Of a DNA stretch of 64,000 nt, positions 22,201 to 33,729 are shown piece by piece; positions within the stretch are counted from its first letter, which is position 1, and every line of letters begins with the position of its first letter. This DNA comes from Punica granatum (lineage: Eukaryota; Streptophyta; Magnoliopsida; Myrtales; Lythraceae). The stretch covers positions 15,323,001 through 15,387,000 of the forward strand of contig NC_045127.1 in the NCBI RefSeq assembly GCF_007655135.1, in the 5' to 3' direction. The notes beneath the pieces are model-generated. The model was not told the DNA's origin. It did no database searches and saw nothing but the letters and a program-made list of their open reading frames with translations. The translations under genes and the position numbers were made by a program.

Positions 22201-22729
22201 ATATCAAGAAGATCATCGAGAAAATGACGGTCACTTACAAAGATTGGCACGAGATGCTTCCTTTCGCGCTCTTGGCATACCGAACATCTATCCGCTCTTC
22301 AACCGGGGCAACCCCGTATTCTTTGGTCTACGGCGCCGTCCTCCCAATCGAAGTGGAGATTCCTTCTATGAGGGTCCTCGCCGAGACCGAACTTGAAGAA
22401 GCAGAATGGGCGAAGCAACGTTGTGAACAACTCAATCTCATTGACGAGAAGCGGCTAACGGCACTCTGTCACGGCCAATGCTACCAACAGAGATGGCCCG
22501 AGCGTTCAATGCGAGAGTCCGCCGCCGCGAGTTCAAACCCGGTGACCTCGTCTTGCGGAAAGTCTTACATATTACACCTAATTCTCGGGGCAAGTTCGCA
22601 TACAAGTACGACGGGCCTTTTGTCGTCAAGGAAGTCTTCTCCGGAGGGGCAATTATCTTAAGCGACATGGACGGGACTGAAAATGCGCTCCCAGTCAACG
22701 CCGATGCCCTTAAGAAGTACTATCCCTGA
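19284..22729 (+). pseudogene. Ogre RT / RNase H / second RNase H / integrase, frameshifted near its end
   Basis: The frame is open from about 19290 and remains so to 22661. Domains in order: reverse transcriptase with RVCVDYRDLNKASPK, FMDGFSGYNQI and the catalytic VYVDDMIAKS (about 20125); first RNase H (to about 20880); a second RNase H-like domain starting at WKMYFDGAVN (about 21011) with NVAEYEACILGL and FADALATLAS, typical of Tat/Ogre elements; integrase zinc finger ending KHCHLCQ (about 21800); and the integrase core with D, D and E in WGIDVIGP, IITDNAKN and NGAVEAANKN (21890-22200). After CHGQCYQQR at about 22490 the family continues in the next frame (ARAFNARVRRREFKPGDLVL) to a stop at 22727-22729. 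One base has therefore been lost near 22490, replacing the integrase C-terminal tail. Confidence 0.88.
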
Positions 22730-23867
22730 TTGGGTGCTTCGTCGTTCTACAGCCGTTGCATGTCCCCGCAGCTACAACTCACACTTCCAACACTTGCCTT
22801 CTTCCGTATTCTTCAGGCTTCGCGCCCGTTTTACTTCAGCGTATCTTCTGTTATCAGCATTTATGCCATCTCCATCCAATCCTTCCATATAAGAACATCT
22901 CTGAGAGAAAAAGAATAATTTTCCCGCTAGGTTGAAAACCTCCTCGAGGCGGCCTAGGCAAAAATTAGGGAATGAGGGGCACGACTTAAAATCCCGCAAA
23001 GGGGAGCCGTGGCAAAAAGAGAGCATGAATTATATCATTGCTAGGCTGAAAACCCACAAAGGGCGGTCTAAGCAAAAGTTAAAGGAACCGAGAGGTGCGA
23101 TCGGACCCTATCTTGGGCGGTCGTAGCAAAAGGAGAGCATTCATGAGAGAAAAGTCAAAATAAAATACCCCGTCAGGTCGTCGCGCATTTTGCGGCCTGG
23201 GCAAAAATTAGGGGAAATTGTCGGTTCAACCACGAAAGAGCTGCGATACCTCGTGTGGAGCTATGACAAGTAGTGGTTTAGCGGTTTTCAACGCAAGCAA
23301 ACTCTCTTCGACTCTACGGGTTCAAGACATGCCTCGAAATGAGTTCGAATCGTCGTATCCTTGATTTAGAGGATTCCTAAAGATCCTTCCTTTTACCTTC
23401 ATGCAAAAAAAACTCTGCGGGTCATGCCCGTCTTGCAAAGGCCATTCCTTCAAGTCAAATACATGTCATACTCGGGGACGCGGTCACCCCTCGAACCACC
23501 ACTGAATCTAAATTCCCGGAATATCATTACATAGATTTCTTTACATATCGCAATTTCAGCAAGTTCTGCCCGACTGACAACGATCGTTGGTTATCGTTTT
23601 CCTGCATACAGGTCTGAGTGTACAGATCCCGGGAGGCGTCTCCCCGAGCGGGCGTATGTCTATCTCGTTCGACAGGTCGCAGTCCCTATTCGGGTGGAGG
23701 ACCCAAAAAGGAGCACACGTCAACTCCGCCAGACAAACCCATGGGCGCACGACCAGCGACAGGGCGCAGTTATCACTGCATTATTTCAACACAATACCGG
23801 CTTAACTCCGAACACATAGCCCTACGCTACCTCATAACAGTGATTCTTACTCTCGCATTCACCGTTC
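22730..23867 (+). repeat. Ogre 3' untranslated region with degenerate GGCGGYCTAGGCAAAA repeats
   Basis: After pol, about four degenerate units between 22930 and 23220 each carry a phrase close to GCGGCCTAGGCAAAA preceded by GAAAACCNNCNNAGGG. The rest of the stretch has no recognised coding sequence. Such short 3' repeats are common in Ogre/Tat elements. Confidence 0.65.
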
Positions 23868-25195
23868 TTTGGACTTCGTGTCTTTATTTACTGTTTTCCG
23901 GACATCGTGTCCGCATCTACTGCATTTTGGACTTCGTGTCCACATTTACTGCTTTTCGGACTTCGCGTCCAGGACTTCGTGTCCATCTTTATCGCTTTTC
24001 GGACTTCGCGTCCAGGACTTCGTGTCCACCTTTACTGCTTTTCGGACTTCGCGTCCAGGACTTCGTGTCCACATTTACTGCTTTTCGGACTTCGCGTCCA
24101 GGACTTCGTGTCCATCTTTACCGCTTTTCGGACTTCGCGTCCAGGACTTCGGGTCCATCTTTACCGCTTTTCGGACTTCGCGTCCAGGACTTCGTGTCCA
24201 CATTTACCGCTTTTCGGACTTCGCGTCCAGGACTTCGTGTCCACATTTACCGCTTTTCGGACTTCGCGTCCAGGACTTCGTGTCCATCTTTACCGCTTTT
24301 CGGACTTCGCGTCCAGGACTTCGTGTCCACATTTACCGCTTTTCGGACTTCGCGTCCAGGACTTCGTGTCCATCCTTACCGCTTTTCGGACTTCGCGTCC
24401 AGGACTTCGTGTCCATCCTTACCGCTTTTCGGACTTCGCGTCCAGGACTTCGTGTCCATCCTTACCGCTTTTCGGACTTCGCGTCCAGGACTTCGTGTCC
24501 ATCCTTACCGCTTTTCGGACTTCGCGTCCAGGACTTCGTGTCCACATTTACTGCTTTTCGGACTTCGCGTCCAGGACTTCGTGTCCATCTTTACTGCTTT
24601 TCGGACTTCGCGTCCAGGACTTCGTGTCCACATTTACCGCTTTTCGGACTTCGCGTCCAGGACTTCGTGTCCATCTTTACCGCTTTTCGGACTTCGCGTC
24701 CAGGACTTCGTGTCCATCTTTACTGCTTTTCGGACTTCGCGTCCAGGACTTCGTGTCCATCTTTACTGCTTTTCGGATTGCGTCCAGGACTTCGTGTCCA
24801 TCTTTACTGCTTTTCGGACTTCGTGTCCGCCTCTTACTGCATTCCGGACTTCGTGTCCTCATTTACTGCTTTTTGGACTTTGTGTCCACATTCATTGCAT
24901 TCCGGACTTCGTGTCCGAGTCTACTGCATTCCGGACTTCGTGTCCTCATTTACTGCTTTCCGGACTTCGTGTCCGCATTCACTGCATTTTGGACTTCGCG
25001 TCCGCATCTATTGCATTTTGGACTTCGTATCCACATTCATTGCATTCCAAACTTCGTGTCCGTGTCCACTGCATTCCGGACTTTGTGTCATCATTTACTG
25101 CTTTTCGGACTTCGTGTCCTCATTTACTGCTTTCCGGATTTCGTGTCCGCATATACTGCTTTTCAGACTTCGTGTCTGCATTTAATGTCCTTCAA
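23868..25195 (+). repeat. Minisatellite in the Ogre 3' region: 43-bp core array with 29-31-bp flanking units
   Basis: From 23953 to about 24811 there are 20 tandem units of 43 bp. Each contains GGACTTCGCGTCC and GGACTTCGTGTCC side by side, followed by an ATCTTTACCGC-like spacer and TTTTC. Unit 20 has lost two bases. On both sides (23868-23952 and 24812-25195) simpler units of about 29-31 bp carry a single GGACTTCGTGTCC. The 43-bp unit is therefore the short monomer plus one extra 14-bp GGACTTCGCGTCCA block. Because 43 is not divisible by three and the unit has no plus-strand stops, all three frames stay open for 438-532 codons; these are not genes. Confidence 0.95.
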
Positions 25196-25317
25196 GTATG
25201 CGTCTACATTTACTAATTTATGGTTTGTACTATTTTGCAACAGGCCAGACGATCGCTAGGATCAAACGAGGTGCTTCTCATAGTCTTTGGCTGCATCCTC
25301 TATCCGAGCACGCAACC

Positions 25318-25331
25318 AAAGAGGGGCAAGC
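25318..25331 (+). promoter_or_regulatory. Polypurine tract of the Ogre-type element
   Basis: AAAGAGGGGCAAGC directly precedes the 3' LTR start TGTCAGCACCC and is the expected plus-strand primer site. Confidence 0.8.
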
Positions 25332-28300
25332 TGTCAGCACCCAATTTCGGTCCATCGGCTCCAGGGGGGGTAAAATTGTCATTTTTCTATTTATCACCTT
25401 TTTTTTTAAAAAAAAATAATTAATTAATTAATTAATAATAATAATAATAAATAAATAAATAAGAAAGAGGAAAGAAAAAAAAAGAAAGAAGGAAAGAAAA
25501 GAAAAAATCTCGGGCAGGGCTGGGCAAGGCCGGGCAGCGTTGACCGGCTGCCCGTGACCCGCCGGCCCTAATTTGAAAAAAAAAAAGTAAAAAAGAAAAA
25601 AAAAAGAGCGATTCGGGCAGTTCGGGCAGGCCGGGCAGCTCTCGCCGGCTGCTCGCGATTCCCGCTGGCCCAGAACGCCCAAATCGCGATTTTCGCGATT
25701 TTCGGCCAAATCGGCCGAAATCTTAACGGAAAAGGGAATGGAATCGCAATTAAATGGACAGAAATACAATTCGGGTGGGGAGGGACATGACCCAGCAAAC
25801 GAAATCAGAAAATTGGCTCTCGATTTGGCGGATTTTGAAATCGGAGTTTCGGAGCTTCCGCCGGAAAACCGTAACCTTTTCCCCCCGATTCCGACTGATT
25901 AAGCGCCGGTGAGGTCCCGATCGACCACGGCGAAGCATCGGCGGCACCCAGAGCTATCCCCCACGTCCATTCCGGCCGTCGTCGAGGCGTCCAGGGGGCG
26001 AGAACCGCCGGCCCCAGCCCGTCGCCGCCGCTTTCCTCCCGATCCCGGCCGCCCTTCAGCTAACGGGCCTCGGCCCATTTATCTTCCTTTGCAGGCTCGG
26101 CCCATTCTGGCCCAAGGCTCCCCAGTCCGGCCCAGCGCTCTTCCGGGCGGTTTTCCTTCAGGCGATCCGGTCCGATCCGATCCGGTCCGATCCGATTTGG
26201 TCCGATTCATCCGGCGATTTTTTTTATTTTTACAGAGAAGCCCTTCAACTTTCCGAACTAGGTAAATTCTCAACTTAGTGGCATAATTAGGGCTCATTTC
26301 CTGAATATTATTGCTTGCTTAATTGGATATAATGTGAATTGAGTGTTCTTGGGTCGCGTGGGTGATCGGATTTGTCCCGAACTCGATTTTATGAACTTTC
26401 CATTTTGTTACATTTCTGTCCAGAGGACTCATTTTATTTTTTTTCAGATCTGCCCCGAACCCTAAAATTTATTTTCAACCAAGTCCCGGGCATTTTATTA
26501 TTTTTCAATCAGTCCTTGGATTTTCCAGAATTTCTCAAGCGTCCCAAAAGACTTTCCAAGTTGTTTCAGTTTAGTCCCTGGGCCATTTTTCACCCTTTTC
26601 AGGTCTGCCCCGAACTTCACAATTTCTTTTCAATCCAGTCCCAGTCATTTTACTATCTCCCAATCAGTCCTGGAATTCCCAGAATTTTTCAAACATCCCA
26701 AAAAAACTTTCCAAGTTGTTTCAGTTTAGTCCTGGGGCAATTTTTTTTTATTTTCAGATCAGTCCCAATTTTCAAATTCATTTCAAATAGGCCCAAGGAC
26801 ACTTTCAGTAATTTTTTACACAGTCCCCATTTTTTAGAATTTTCAAATCAGTCCCCAATCTTTTAGAATTTTCAGATCAGTCCCCAATTTTTTAGAATTT
26901 TCAAATCAGTCCCTGCTCTTTTAAAATCGTTTAATTCAGTCCCCTGTACATTTTCTAAAATATCCTGGCCTTTTCTACTTGGATCATCCACCGACAATGC
27001 ATGTGCCCCATTTAAATATTTCAATTTTGTAATTATGTGAGCATATCGGAAATTAGTGTTTATCAGGCGGTCAACTAATGGCCATCTCGACGGCTCGAAA
27101 TCCGTAGACTAAAGTATTCGGCAAGTTTCTAATTAACCTAAAATTCTACATACGGGGTAATCGGGACGTTAAATTTGGCTAAATTAAATCACTTGATTTC
27201 TTTAAATGGATTGCACGAATTAATTAATAATTTGTAATCGCGTCGACAGTCCAAGAACTGTTAGTCATGCCCTTTTCAAAATTCACAATTTCTAAAGCAC
27301 CGAGATACGTACAGCGTAATCTTGATTTTCATGCACACACATATTTACCGATTCAAGGGTATGATTACCGGTTCTTGTCCTGCCATAATCCTAGTGTAAG
27401 TTTGTGTTTAGAACAGGTTAAAACATGGGAAAACGGATTAATCTCAAACTCGGCTTAATCAAACATGGTCAAATAGTCAAATAGAGGGTTAGGTTTTGGT
27501 TTTTTAGGTGAAAAACACTCTTAATTTGTAAAAGCCATATTGTCAGGATATAGAATAATCTAAAAACAACCCACACATTCGAGACTTGACTATGGACATC
27601 ACGTCTGTTGGGTCCGTTTAAATAATGTTGAATGCTACATACCCTATCCATCACCCTTTTGTTTGTTTTAAGGTAGGATTTGTATGCCAATATACCCCGG
27701 TTAATAATCAGTTAATTCACGTAAATTCGGCGATAATAAAACCCCATTGATTGTTTAGTTGAGCTTGCTTGTTACATCTTTTGCACTTGATTGTTATGCG
27801 GATCGGGCCCGATCCTTTAGGACTCGATTCACACTGGGTCCAACGCCCATAACCGTCGATCACGGGATCCAATACCCCCATACACCGAGTGCGCATTTAA
27901 TTTAATTTTCGGTCTTTTCCAAATTATACGGTGAGCATGAGTGAAATCATGGCCAAATGCGAACCGACCGGGATTTAGTCATTATAGCTTGTCTTTATTT
28001 ATTTGAGAGAACAATGTAAGGTTTTATATTATACATATATTCATGTAAAATCCCGGTCGGAGAGTAGATGGTCAGAGTGTTTCTTCGAATTTACGGTGTC
28101 AAAACGCGTAAGATGAGCGAAACTTAATCATGCAGTAAATAAATAAAATGGCAAGCCTAGCAAGTTAGAGTACCGAAAGGGCGTGTGGGATATAGGCCCA
28201 CACGTAATAGAACCCCCGAAGTCGGAATTTTCGGTTCCGTACAGACCATTGCCTTAACATACTAGGTGTATCCCATACCCCTAGACCCGGGTAACTTGCC

Positions 28301-28451
28301 GGCCCTCGACCTTCGGGTCGTAAAATGGCAAGTGGCGACTCCTTCTCACGTGCGTCTGTCGTGCGTCCCCGGGAAGGTGGACACTCCCAAGCCGCGTTGC
28401 ATTTAGGCACGCGCATGCGTACCACGACGAGACGAAATTCGGGTGCGCACA
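25332..28451 (+). repeat. 3' LTR of the Ogre-type element (3120 bp, complete)
   Basis: It begins TGTCAGCACCCAATTTCGG and ends GGGTGCGCACA. Inside are low-complexity TTAATTAA/AATAAT runs (25418-25470), purine-rich stretches, a GC-rich region (25.9-26.2 kb) and many AGTCCCNAATTTT phrases at 26.4-26.95 kb. Relative to the 5' LTR only scattered single-base differences are visible. The next bases, GGACC, would be the target duplication, but the left partner is lost. Confidence 0.93.
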
Positions 28452-28814
28452 GGACCAAAATGAATAAACTGTCCATAGAAGTCACATCTGAATAAAGACA
28501 GATATTATCTTAACTTTCATGTGGTTGAAGTATATTCTGTTTTCAATTAGACTGAAGCTGTACCTACTTAATTTTGATCGGCCGGCTTAATTGGCATTAC
28601 CTTAATAAAATACAACCTTAAACAGAGAAATCTCGAACAAATGTCTCAAAGAACCTTAACTAAGAATTAACAACAGGACGTGAAGATCCAAAGAGAAAAA
28701 TTGACCTTCCTTGTATTCAACGAAAATAGTTATTCTTCGTGCATCTCTAGGACTATCCTAGAATTCTGTTGCATCGAAGTATAAGCCCCAACAAAGTTGT
28801 AAATCGGAGATTCC

Positions 28815-30520
28815 ATGGACAAATACCGGTCTGTGTTCAGGGGAAAGAGACCGAGAGAAAAGATGGGTGGTGGGAAGACGGTGCTGTGCGTGAAGCAGGT
28901 GAAGCAGGAGCTGCCTGAGGAATGGGATGACACCATGCCCCTGCCTGGTGACATCATAGAGGGCCTCGCCTGCGAGGATGATGATGATTTGGCAGGAGAG
29001 TCTTTCATTCCCGCGCAGGGCCGCTCTGAGTTCACTGCTCAGCTCGGGAAGATTGCCAGTCAGCGGAAATCGGAGGTGATTTGGGTCAAGGTGAGGAGAG
29101 GGGAGAACGTGGTGAAGATCAAAGCAAGGGTTGTGCCCGAGAAGGGAGGGATGCTTCATCGGAAGTTCACGATTCAGGCAGCAACTGATGATAGGCATGT
29201 TGCTGTCTTGAGAGAATTGAACTTGGATGAATGCACTGAGCTGCAAGGCAAGAGCTTTCAATCCACTCTCAAAGATTTTACCATGTAAAGTTTCAAATTT
29301 CTTTTTTGGCATGTCATTCCAGAATCTAAATTAAACTCGAGGATTGAAATAGGTTAGATGCTGAATTCGTGGGCGTAAAACGTAATTATGCGGCTTTTCT
29401 TTATAACTGCTTGATGAATTGTGAATCTATCATGCTCTGCAGAAATGAGCAGGAAAGTGGTGAATGTGAATGGAGAGGAATTCCACAGGAGAGGCATGAA
29501 GTACAACTGGAAAAGGAAGTTGGGTACCTACTTGCCCGACCCACGATCTCCGATCATCAGCTCAATCCTATTCACGCCTTTTGTAGAAGAAAGCACAATC
29601 GAGGCCACTACAGCCCGGTCCATGGCTTGGTTCTCTGCGGCAGTCTCCTCGGGAGCCCCACTCGTCTTTGTCAACATCCAGACGGAGCAGCTATGGACTC
29701 CAGTAAATTAGTCAACTTGCGCTTATTTTCTTTAAAAATATTTAAAGACAGAAAAATAAACAAAAAATACCATTTAAAAAGGGCACAAATCTTAAATATT
29801 ATATTGTTATACCTCATAATAATAGAAAGCTAACATCATGTTCCATTGCGAAATTGCATCACATCTCTTGATTTTGCCCTTTTGTTTTTCTTGTGAAGGA
29901 TAAAAATAATCCAATAGCAAGGGAAATAAGTTGGGGTAGGCAACAAACCCTCCCAACGAACTTCCACATAGTGCAAGGAATAAGGCTATGGTTCTTGCCA
30001 GGGATTGCAGAAGTCTCAATAGGCATCATGCCCAGGCCAGAAGAGACTCGTTTTGGTATGGACATCAAACGAACCGAAGAGGTTGGAGAAAAGGAAAAAT
30101 ATAGACAAAAAAATCTAATATTCTTTTCTGTTGGCGTGCATTCATCAATCTAAACTTCTGGATCAACTTACTGTTTAATTACAGGGATTCATATGTATCT
30201 ACTCGGTGGCATTGGGGTCTGCAGCAGAGCGTGCTGGGTTAGGGCATCTGCACGAAGAAGCGAATGCCAAGGGGCACCTGCTGGTGATCTCGAGGCTCGA
30301 GGGCAAAAGCGTGATGCCTTCAAGCGTGTGCTCCTCTGGGCTCATTAACTGTTGCAATCACAATGACATAAGAGATGTCTTGACCCAGGCAATCGAGAGA
30401 ACAGAAGGGATCCGAATCTACATCATGGCTTGGCCGAATCAGGCCCGCTTGGCTAGTCCTCGAGGGATGGTTTCCACACTTCAGCCACCCAGTGGCTTTG
30501 CTCCTCCTCCTTCATTGTGA
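28815..30520 (+). CDS. PDZ-like protein of unknown function, copy A (4 exons)
   Basis: Exons that keep frame are 28815-29247, 29443-29702, 29899-30081 and 30185-30520, giving about 403 residues. The first intron would need a GC donor (CAAG|GCAAGA); the nearby GT site at 29285 breaks frame. The N-terminus is acidic ([15 protein letters not shown]), followed by [15 protein letters not shown] and a basic/beta region ([10 protein letters not shown]). Exon 2 has [19 protein letters not shown]. Exon 4 starts with [20 protein letters not shown], which resembles the PDZ pattern of a binding loop followed by GSAAxxAGL. PDZ domains bind peptide C-termini; the ligand is unknown. I do not recognise the family. 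The intact paralogue in copy B argues that it is real. Confidence 0.75.
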
Positions 30521-31150
30521 AGAGATCGTAAATTTGAAACTGGTTCACTAAAAGAACATTTGCTTTCAATCGATATCTTCTCATTTGATACTCCAGTAGC
30601 CATACACAACATAAACCCTTATACTTGATATATTCTTGATGCTATGAGAACAAAGCGATTTGAGCCGGAAATAAAGTGTAAATCGCATCCAACAATACAG
30701 AGGAACAACCTCCTCTTGGAATTGGAATATACTTTGGTGGCAGGTTGAAATTGACACAAATGAGAGCACGACTAAATCATACTACCTACTGTGCTCAAAT
30801 TGATACCTGCATTAGGGGAAACTGCGACTGGAAATGTAATGTCGAATCAAGCATACTTGGACTCGAGAAGTTTCACCCCTTGTTACAAATTCTGTAAATT
30901 ACCCACGAACAAGCATTGAAGAAAATTCCGTAAATTACCCACAGATAAGCATTGTTTTCGACATTACAAATATATGAAGCTACGTATCTCAAGGCCTCTA
31001 AATCCAGTTATACACACGGCATAGAAATTCCACATTCACATTTTACAAGGGCAAATAAGGGACCGGTTACAAACTAGAGGGGTTGAACGGAGAATGTAGA
31101 AGAAAGTGAAACGGGCAGCAACTGTCAGGGGCATATCTGCAATTTAACCA
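30521..31150. other. Intergenic DNA between the PDZ-like and Alfin-like genes, copy A
   Basis: About 630 bases with no coding signal, closely matched in copy B at 40659-41290. They presumably hold the 3' end of the upstream gene and the promoter of the downstream one, ending in a CT-rich stretch (31165-31215). Confidence 0.6.
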
Positions 31151-31153
31151 ACA

Positions 31154-33033
31154 ATGAATTCTAAATTTTCCCTCCTTTTCTTTCCCTCCCTCTCTCCCCT
31201 CTGTGTTCTCTCCCCGGAAAGCTTTCAATTCAAGCTTGAAAAAGAAATCGATAGAGAAACTCTGACAGAGAGTTGCGAGCCCTCTAAGGTGGTGAAACTC
31301 TTCAACGATTTGAAGGGCCGCCGTGCTGCCTTGATCAAAGCCTTCACCACCGGTACGTCCTGACTGCTTCTTGAAGCCTGTTTTCTTATACAAGTTCCCT
31401 TCTTGAATTCGGAGATGGCAAGATTTGGAACGGAAGACGCTGTAATCACCTGACCATGTTATTTCAAGAATGCAGAGCCAATAAAAATGGAAAAGCTGTG
31501 ATGCCTATCACTTATTTCAAAATTAATCCATACGATTGGATTTTGCTGAGACTATGAACTCTGCGGATACTAAAACGGGGGATAACTTACTGAAATATTT
31601 TAGCCATTTTCCAGATTTTGTTGTGGCGCAGACATCAGCTATGGGCAATGGTGAATTGTCTTGTACAAGTTATGTTGTTCATTCGGATTATTTTAATGAA
31701 ATTATACTTTTTCCGATTGCAGGTGTAGCGGAGTTTTACAAGTAGTGTGATCCTGGCTGTTCTTGAAGCTCCTTTATGTTCAATTTTAATATTTAATTCC
31801 ATATGTCATCGCCTTGTTCAGTCCGTTATTACTCAAACATATATTACAGATAAGGAAGGTCAAGCTCTTTACAGGTTTCCTGACGGGCATTGGGAAGTCA
31901 AAGTTCCTGAAGAAGAGCTGCCACCCAAACTTCTAGAGCCCACAATCGCTATTAACGTTTCCAAAGATGATATGCTGTCTCAAGAATGGCTATGTGACGT
32001 TGCTGCAAACAGCGACACATTGTTGCTTTTTGTGATGTCTCACTGCAGTGCAAGTCTCAAGTTTAGCAAGGATGATAGGTAATAGTTCTCCTATATGTTT
32101 GGTTCTCATCTTTTCATGTTTATTGGAGTCAAATGCCCAAGAGAAGACTTGATTTCATACATCAATTCCACGCCAAAACAATTCTCTTCTTTTGTTTAGA
32201 ACATAGAGGAATAGTTTTATGTCCTTTGGACGTCCCATGACATGTGAGAAATGAATGTGATTTGGATTGGACTCCTGTTAGAGTAGGTATTGTTCTGTAA
32301 TGTAGGTCCGTTTAGTGGAAGAGTGAGCAAGAGCCCGAGCACTCTTCTAAATTGACTTTCTTCTATATGCTGGACATTTAAGTTTTATTCTCTCTTTCTA
32401 TGCCATACGTCATGGTCAGAATTTATGGTGCAGGAGACAGCTTTTTAATATGATAAACGACCTTCCGACAGTACTCGAGGTTGTGTCATCTGGGACAGTT
32501 GAGAAGCCAAAGGAGGTGAAGTCAGCAGTCTTGAATAACAGCAGCTGCCATCCTGGACCTAACTCTGGGGTAGGATGAAACTTGTTTTGATACAATGTGC
32601 TTGAAAATTCATTCTTAGAGTAGTTTATCAGAACTAATATTTTCAGCAAGTGTTAATGTATTGAAGCTTAAGAAATGTGTTATATGCACTTGCTTTCATT
32701 TTTATAAACCGATGTTTTCAAAACGATTTTGAGGGCAATGTCCAAAAAAATGCGATAGGAAGGAACAAAGGTGCTTCTCTTTTCTTATCGCTCATCTGTG
32801 ATTTGATTGCAGACACAGGAGATCATGAAGCGCAGAGCGAGGGCCATCAGGCAGCTGTTCATCCAAAGTCTGAGAATGAGTCGGCTTTGGAAGAGCATAA
32901 AGATAGACATGGGGGAGACAAAGGTGTAACGTGTGGTGGGAACAGTATTAGGCGCATAAAATGGGTTTTCTGTAACATTTGCAAGAAGTGGGTAGGTGCT
33001 CTAAGTAAATTCCTGCAAGGCCAAAATATTTGA
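31154..33033 (+). pseudogene. Alfin-like (PHD-finger family) gene, copy A, inactivated
   Basis: Exons homologous to the copy B gene are at about 31262-31352, 31690-31722 region and onward (second exon 31723-31755), 31850-32078, 32434-32569 and 32813-33033. Family signatures are SKVVKLFNDLKGRRAALIKA, then GHWEVKVPEEELPPKLLEP and LFNMINDLPTVLEVVSSG; Alfin-like proteins bind methylated histone H3K4 in the nucleus. Three lesions are visible against copy B. About 22 bases including the start codon are deleted before exon 1, although an upstream in-frame ATG exists at 31154. A CAG codon in exon 2 is TAG (FYK followed by stop at 31743-31745). One base is missing at the start of exon 5. It is therefore a pseudogene. 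Confidence 0.82.
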
Positions 33034-33640
33034 AGATTTATGAGCGCGCATCTTCCAGAGAGCAGAAAACTCGACCTTGAGACATTACAATGTCATTCTT
33101 ATCCTATGTAGGAACTAGGTAATTTGTTGTATAAACTTGCTGTCATTGTCGGAAACCGATGTTTTCAAAACAACTATGAGAACAATGTCCAATCAATGCA
33201 TTGGGAATGAATGATGGGTTCTTCCCTTTCCTTATCGTTCATCTGTATAATGATACACTCCCCTCGTGCTTTTATTACAGACACAGAGAGTCAAAACTGC
33301 AGAGCGAGGGCCATCTGGCACGCTGTTCATCCAAAGTCTGAGGATTAGTAGGCTTTGCAAGAAGAACACAAAGGTGAACATGGGGCCATGAGGGAGACGG
33401 ATGGGCAATCTGTGGCGGGAATGATACTAGGCGTGCATGTTGGGTTTTCTGTAATGTTTGCAAGAAATGGGTAGGTTCGCTAAGTTGATTCCTGTAAAGG
33501 CAAAAACATTGAAGATTTGCAAGTGCCTGTTATTCAGAGAGAAGAAAACTCGACCTTGAGGCATTACGAGGTCATTCTTTGCCTAGAGTTGTTAGGAGTC
33601 CGAATGGTGAAGCAAATGACATTGTCAATTCTCTGATGAT
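33034..33640 (+). pseudogene. Second, decayed copy of Alfin-like exon 5 (copy A)
   Basis: 33281-33480 repeats exon 5 in degraded form. GAGGGCCATCTGGCA, CATCCAAAGTCTGAG and TGGGTTTTCTGTAATGTTTGCAAGAA parallel the exon at 32813-33000, including the preceding ATTACAG/ATTGCAG acceptor. Stops interrupt it. The same second copy exists in copy B, so the exon duplicated before the segment did. Confidence 0.7.
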
Positions 33641-33729
33641 GAGAATTTAATTCTCATTGGTGTTTAGCAATCTCTCTTTTGACAAATTCTCATCATCAAT
33701 GAGAATTAAATTGAATTAAATTCTCATTG

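Larger units (their letters stand above)
10327..28451 (+). mobile_element. Ogre-type (Tat lineage) Ty3/gypsy retrotransposon
   Basis: The element spans a 5'-truncated LTR (10327-13042), primer-binding site (13046), extra ORF1 (13631-15121), gag-protease (15422-19090), a probable intron, pol (19284-22729), a long 3' region with tandem repeats, a polypurine tract (25318-25331) and a complete 3' LTR (25332-28451). An extra ORF upstream of gag, a second RNase H after the first, very long LTRs and 3' tandem repeats are together diagnostic of Ogre-type elements. The two LTRs differ at only scattered positions by eye, so insertion looks recent. The element is nevertheless defective: two stops in gag, a frameshift near the end of integrase, and 402 bp missing from the 5' LTR. 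Confidence 0.92.

Noticed and set aside
23868..25195. CRISPR-like array of regular repeats
   Set aside because: Units are contiguous without unique spacers and sit inside a plant retrotransposon.
23618..25259. Three overlapping plus-strand frames of 438-532 codons
   Set aside because: They are translations of a 43-bp stop-free repeat in its three phases, with the same 43-residue period each time; no protein family is implied.
28730..29312. Minus-strand frames over the PDZ-like exon 1 (and the equivalents at 38878-39430)
   Set aside because: They overlap a better-supported sense exon conserved in splice phase between copies, and show no domain.
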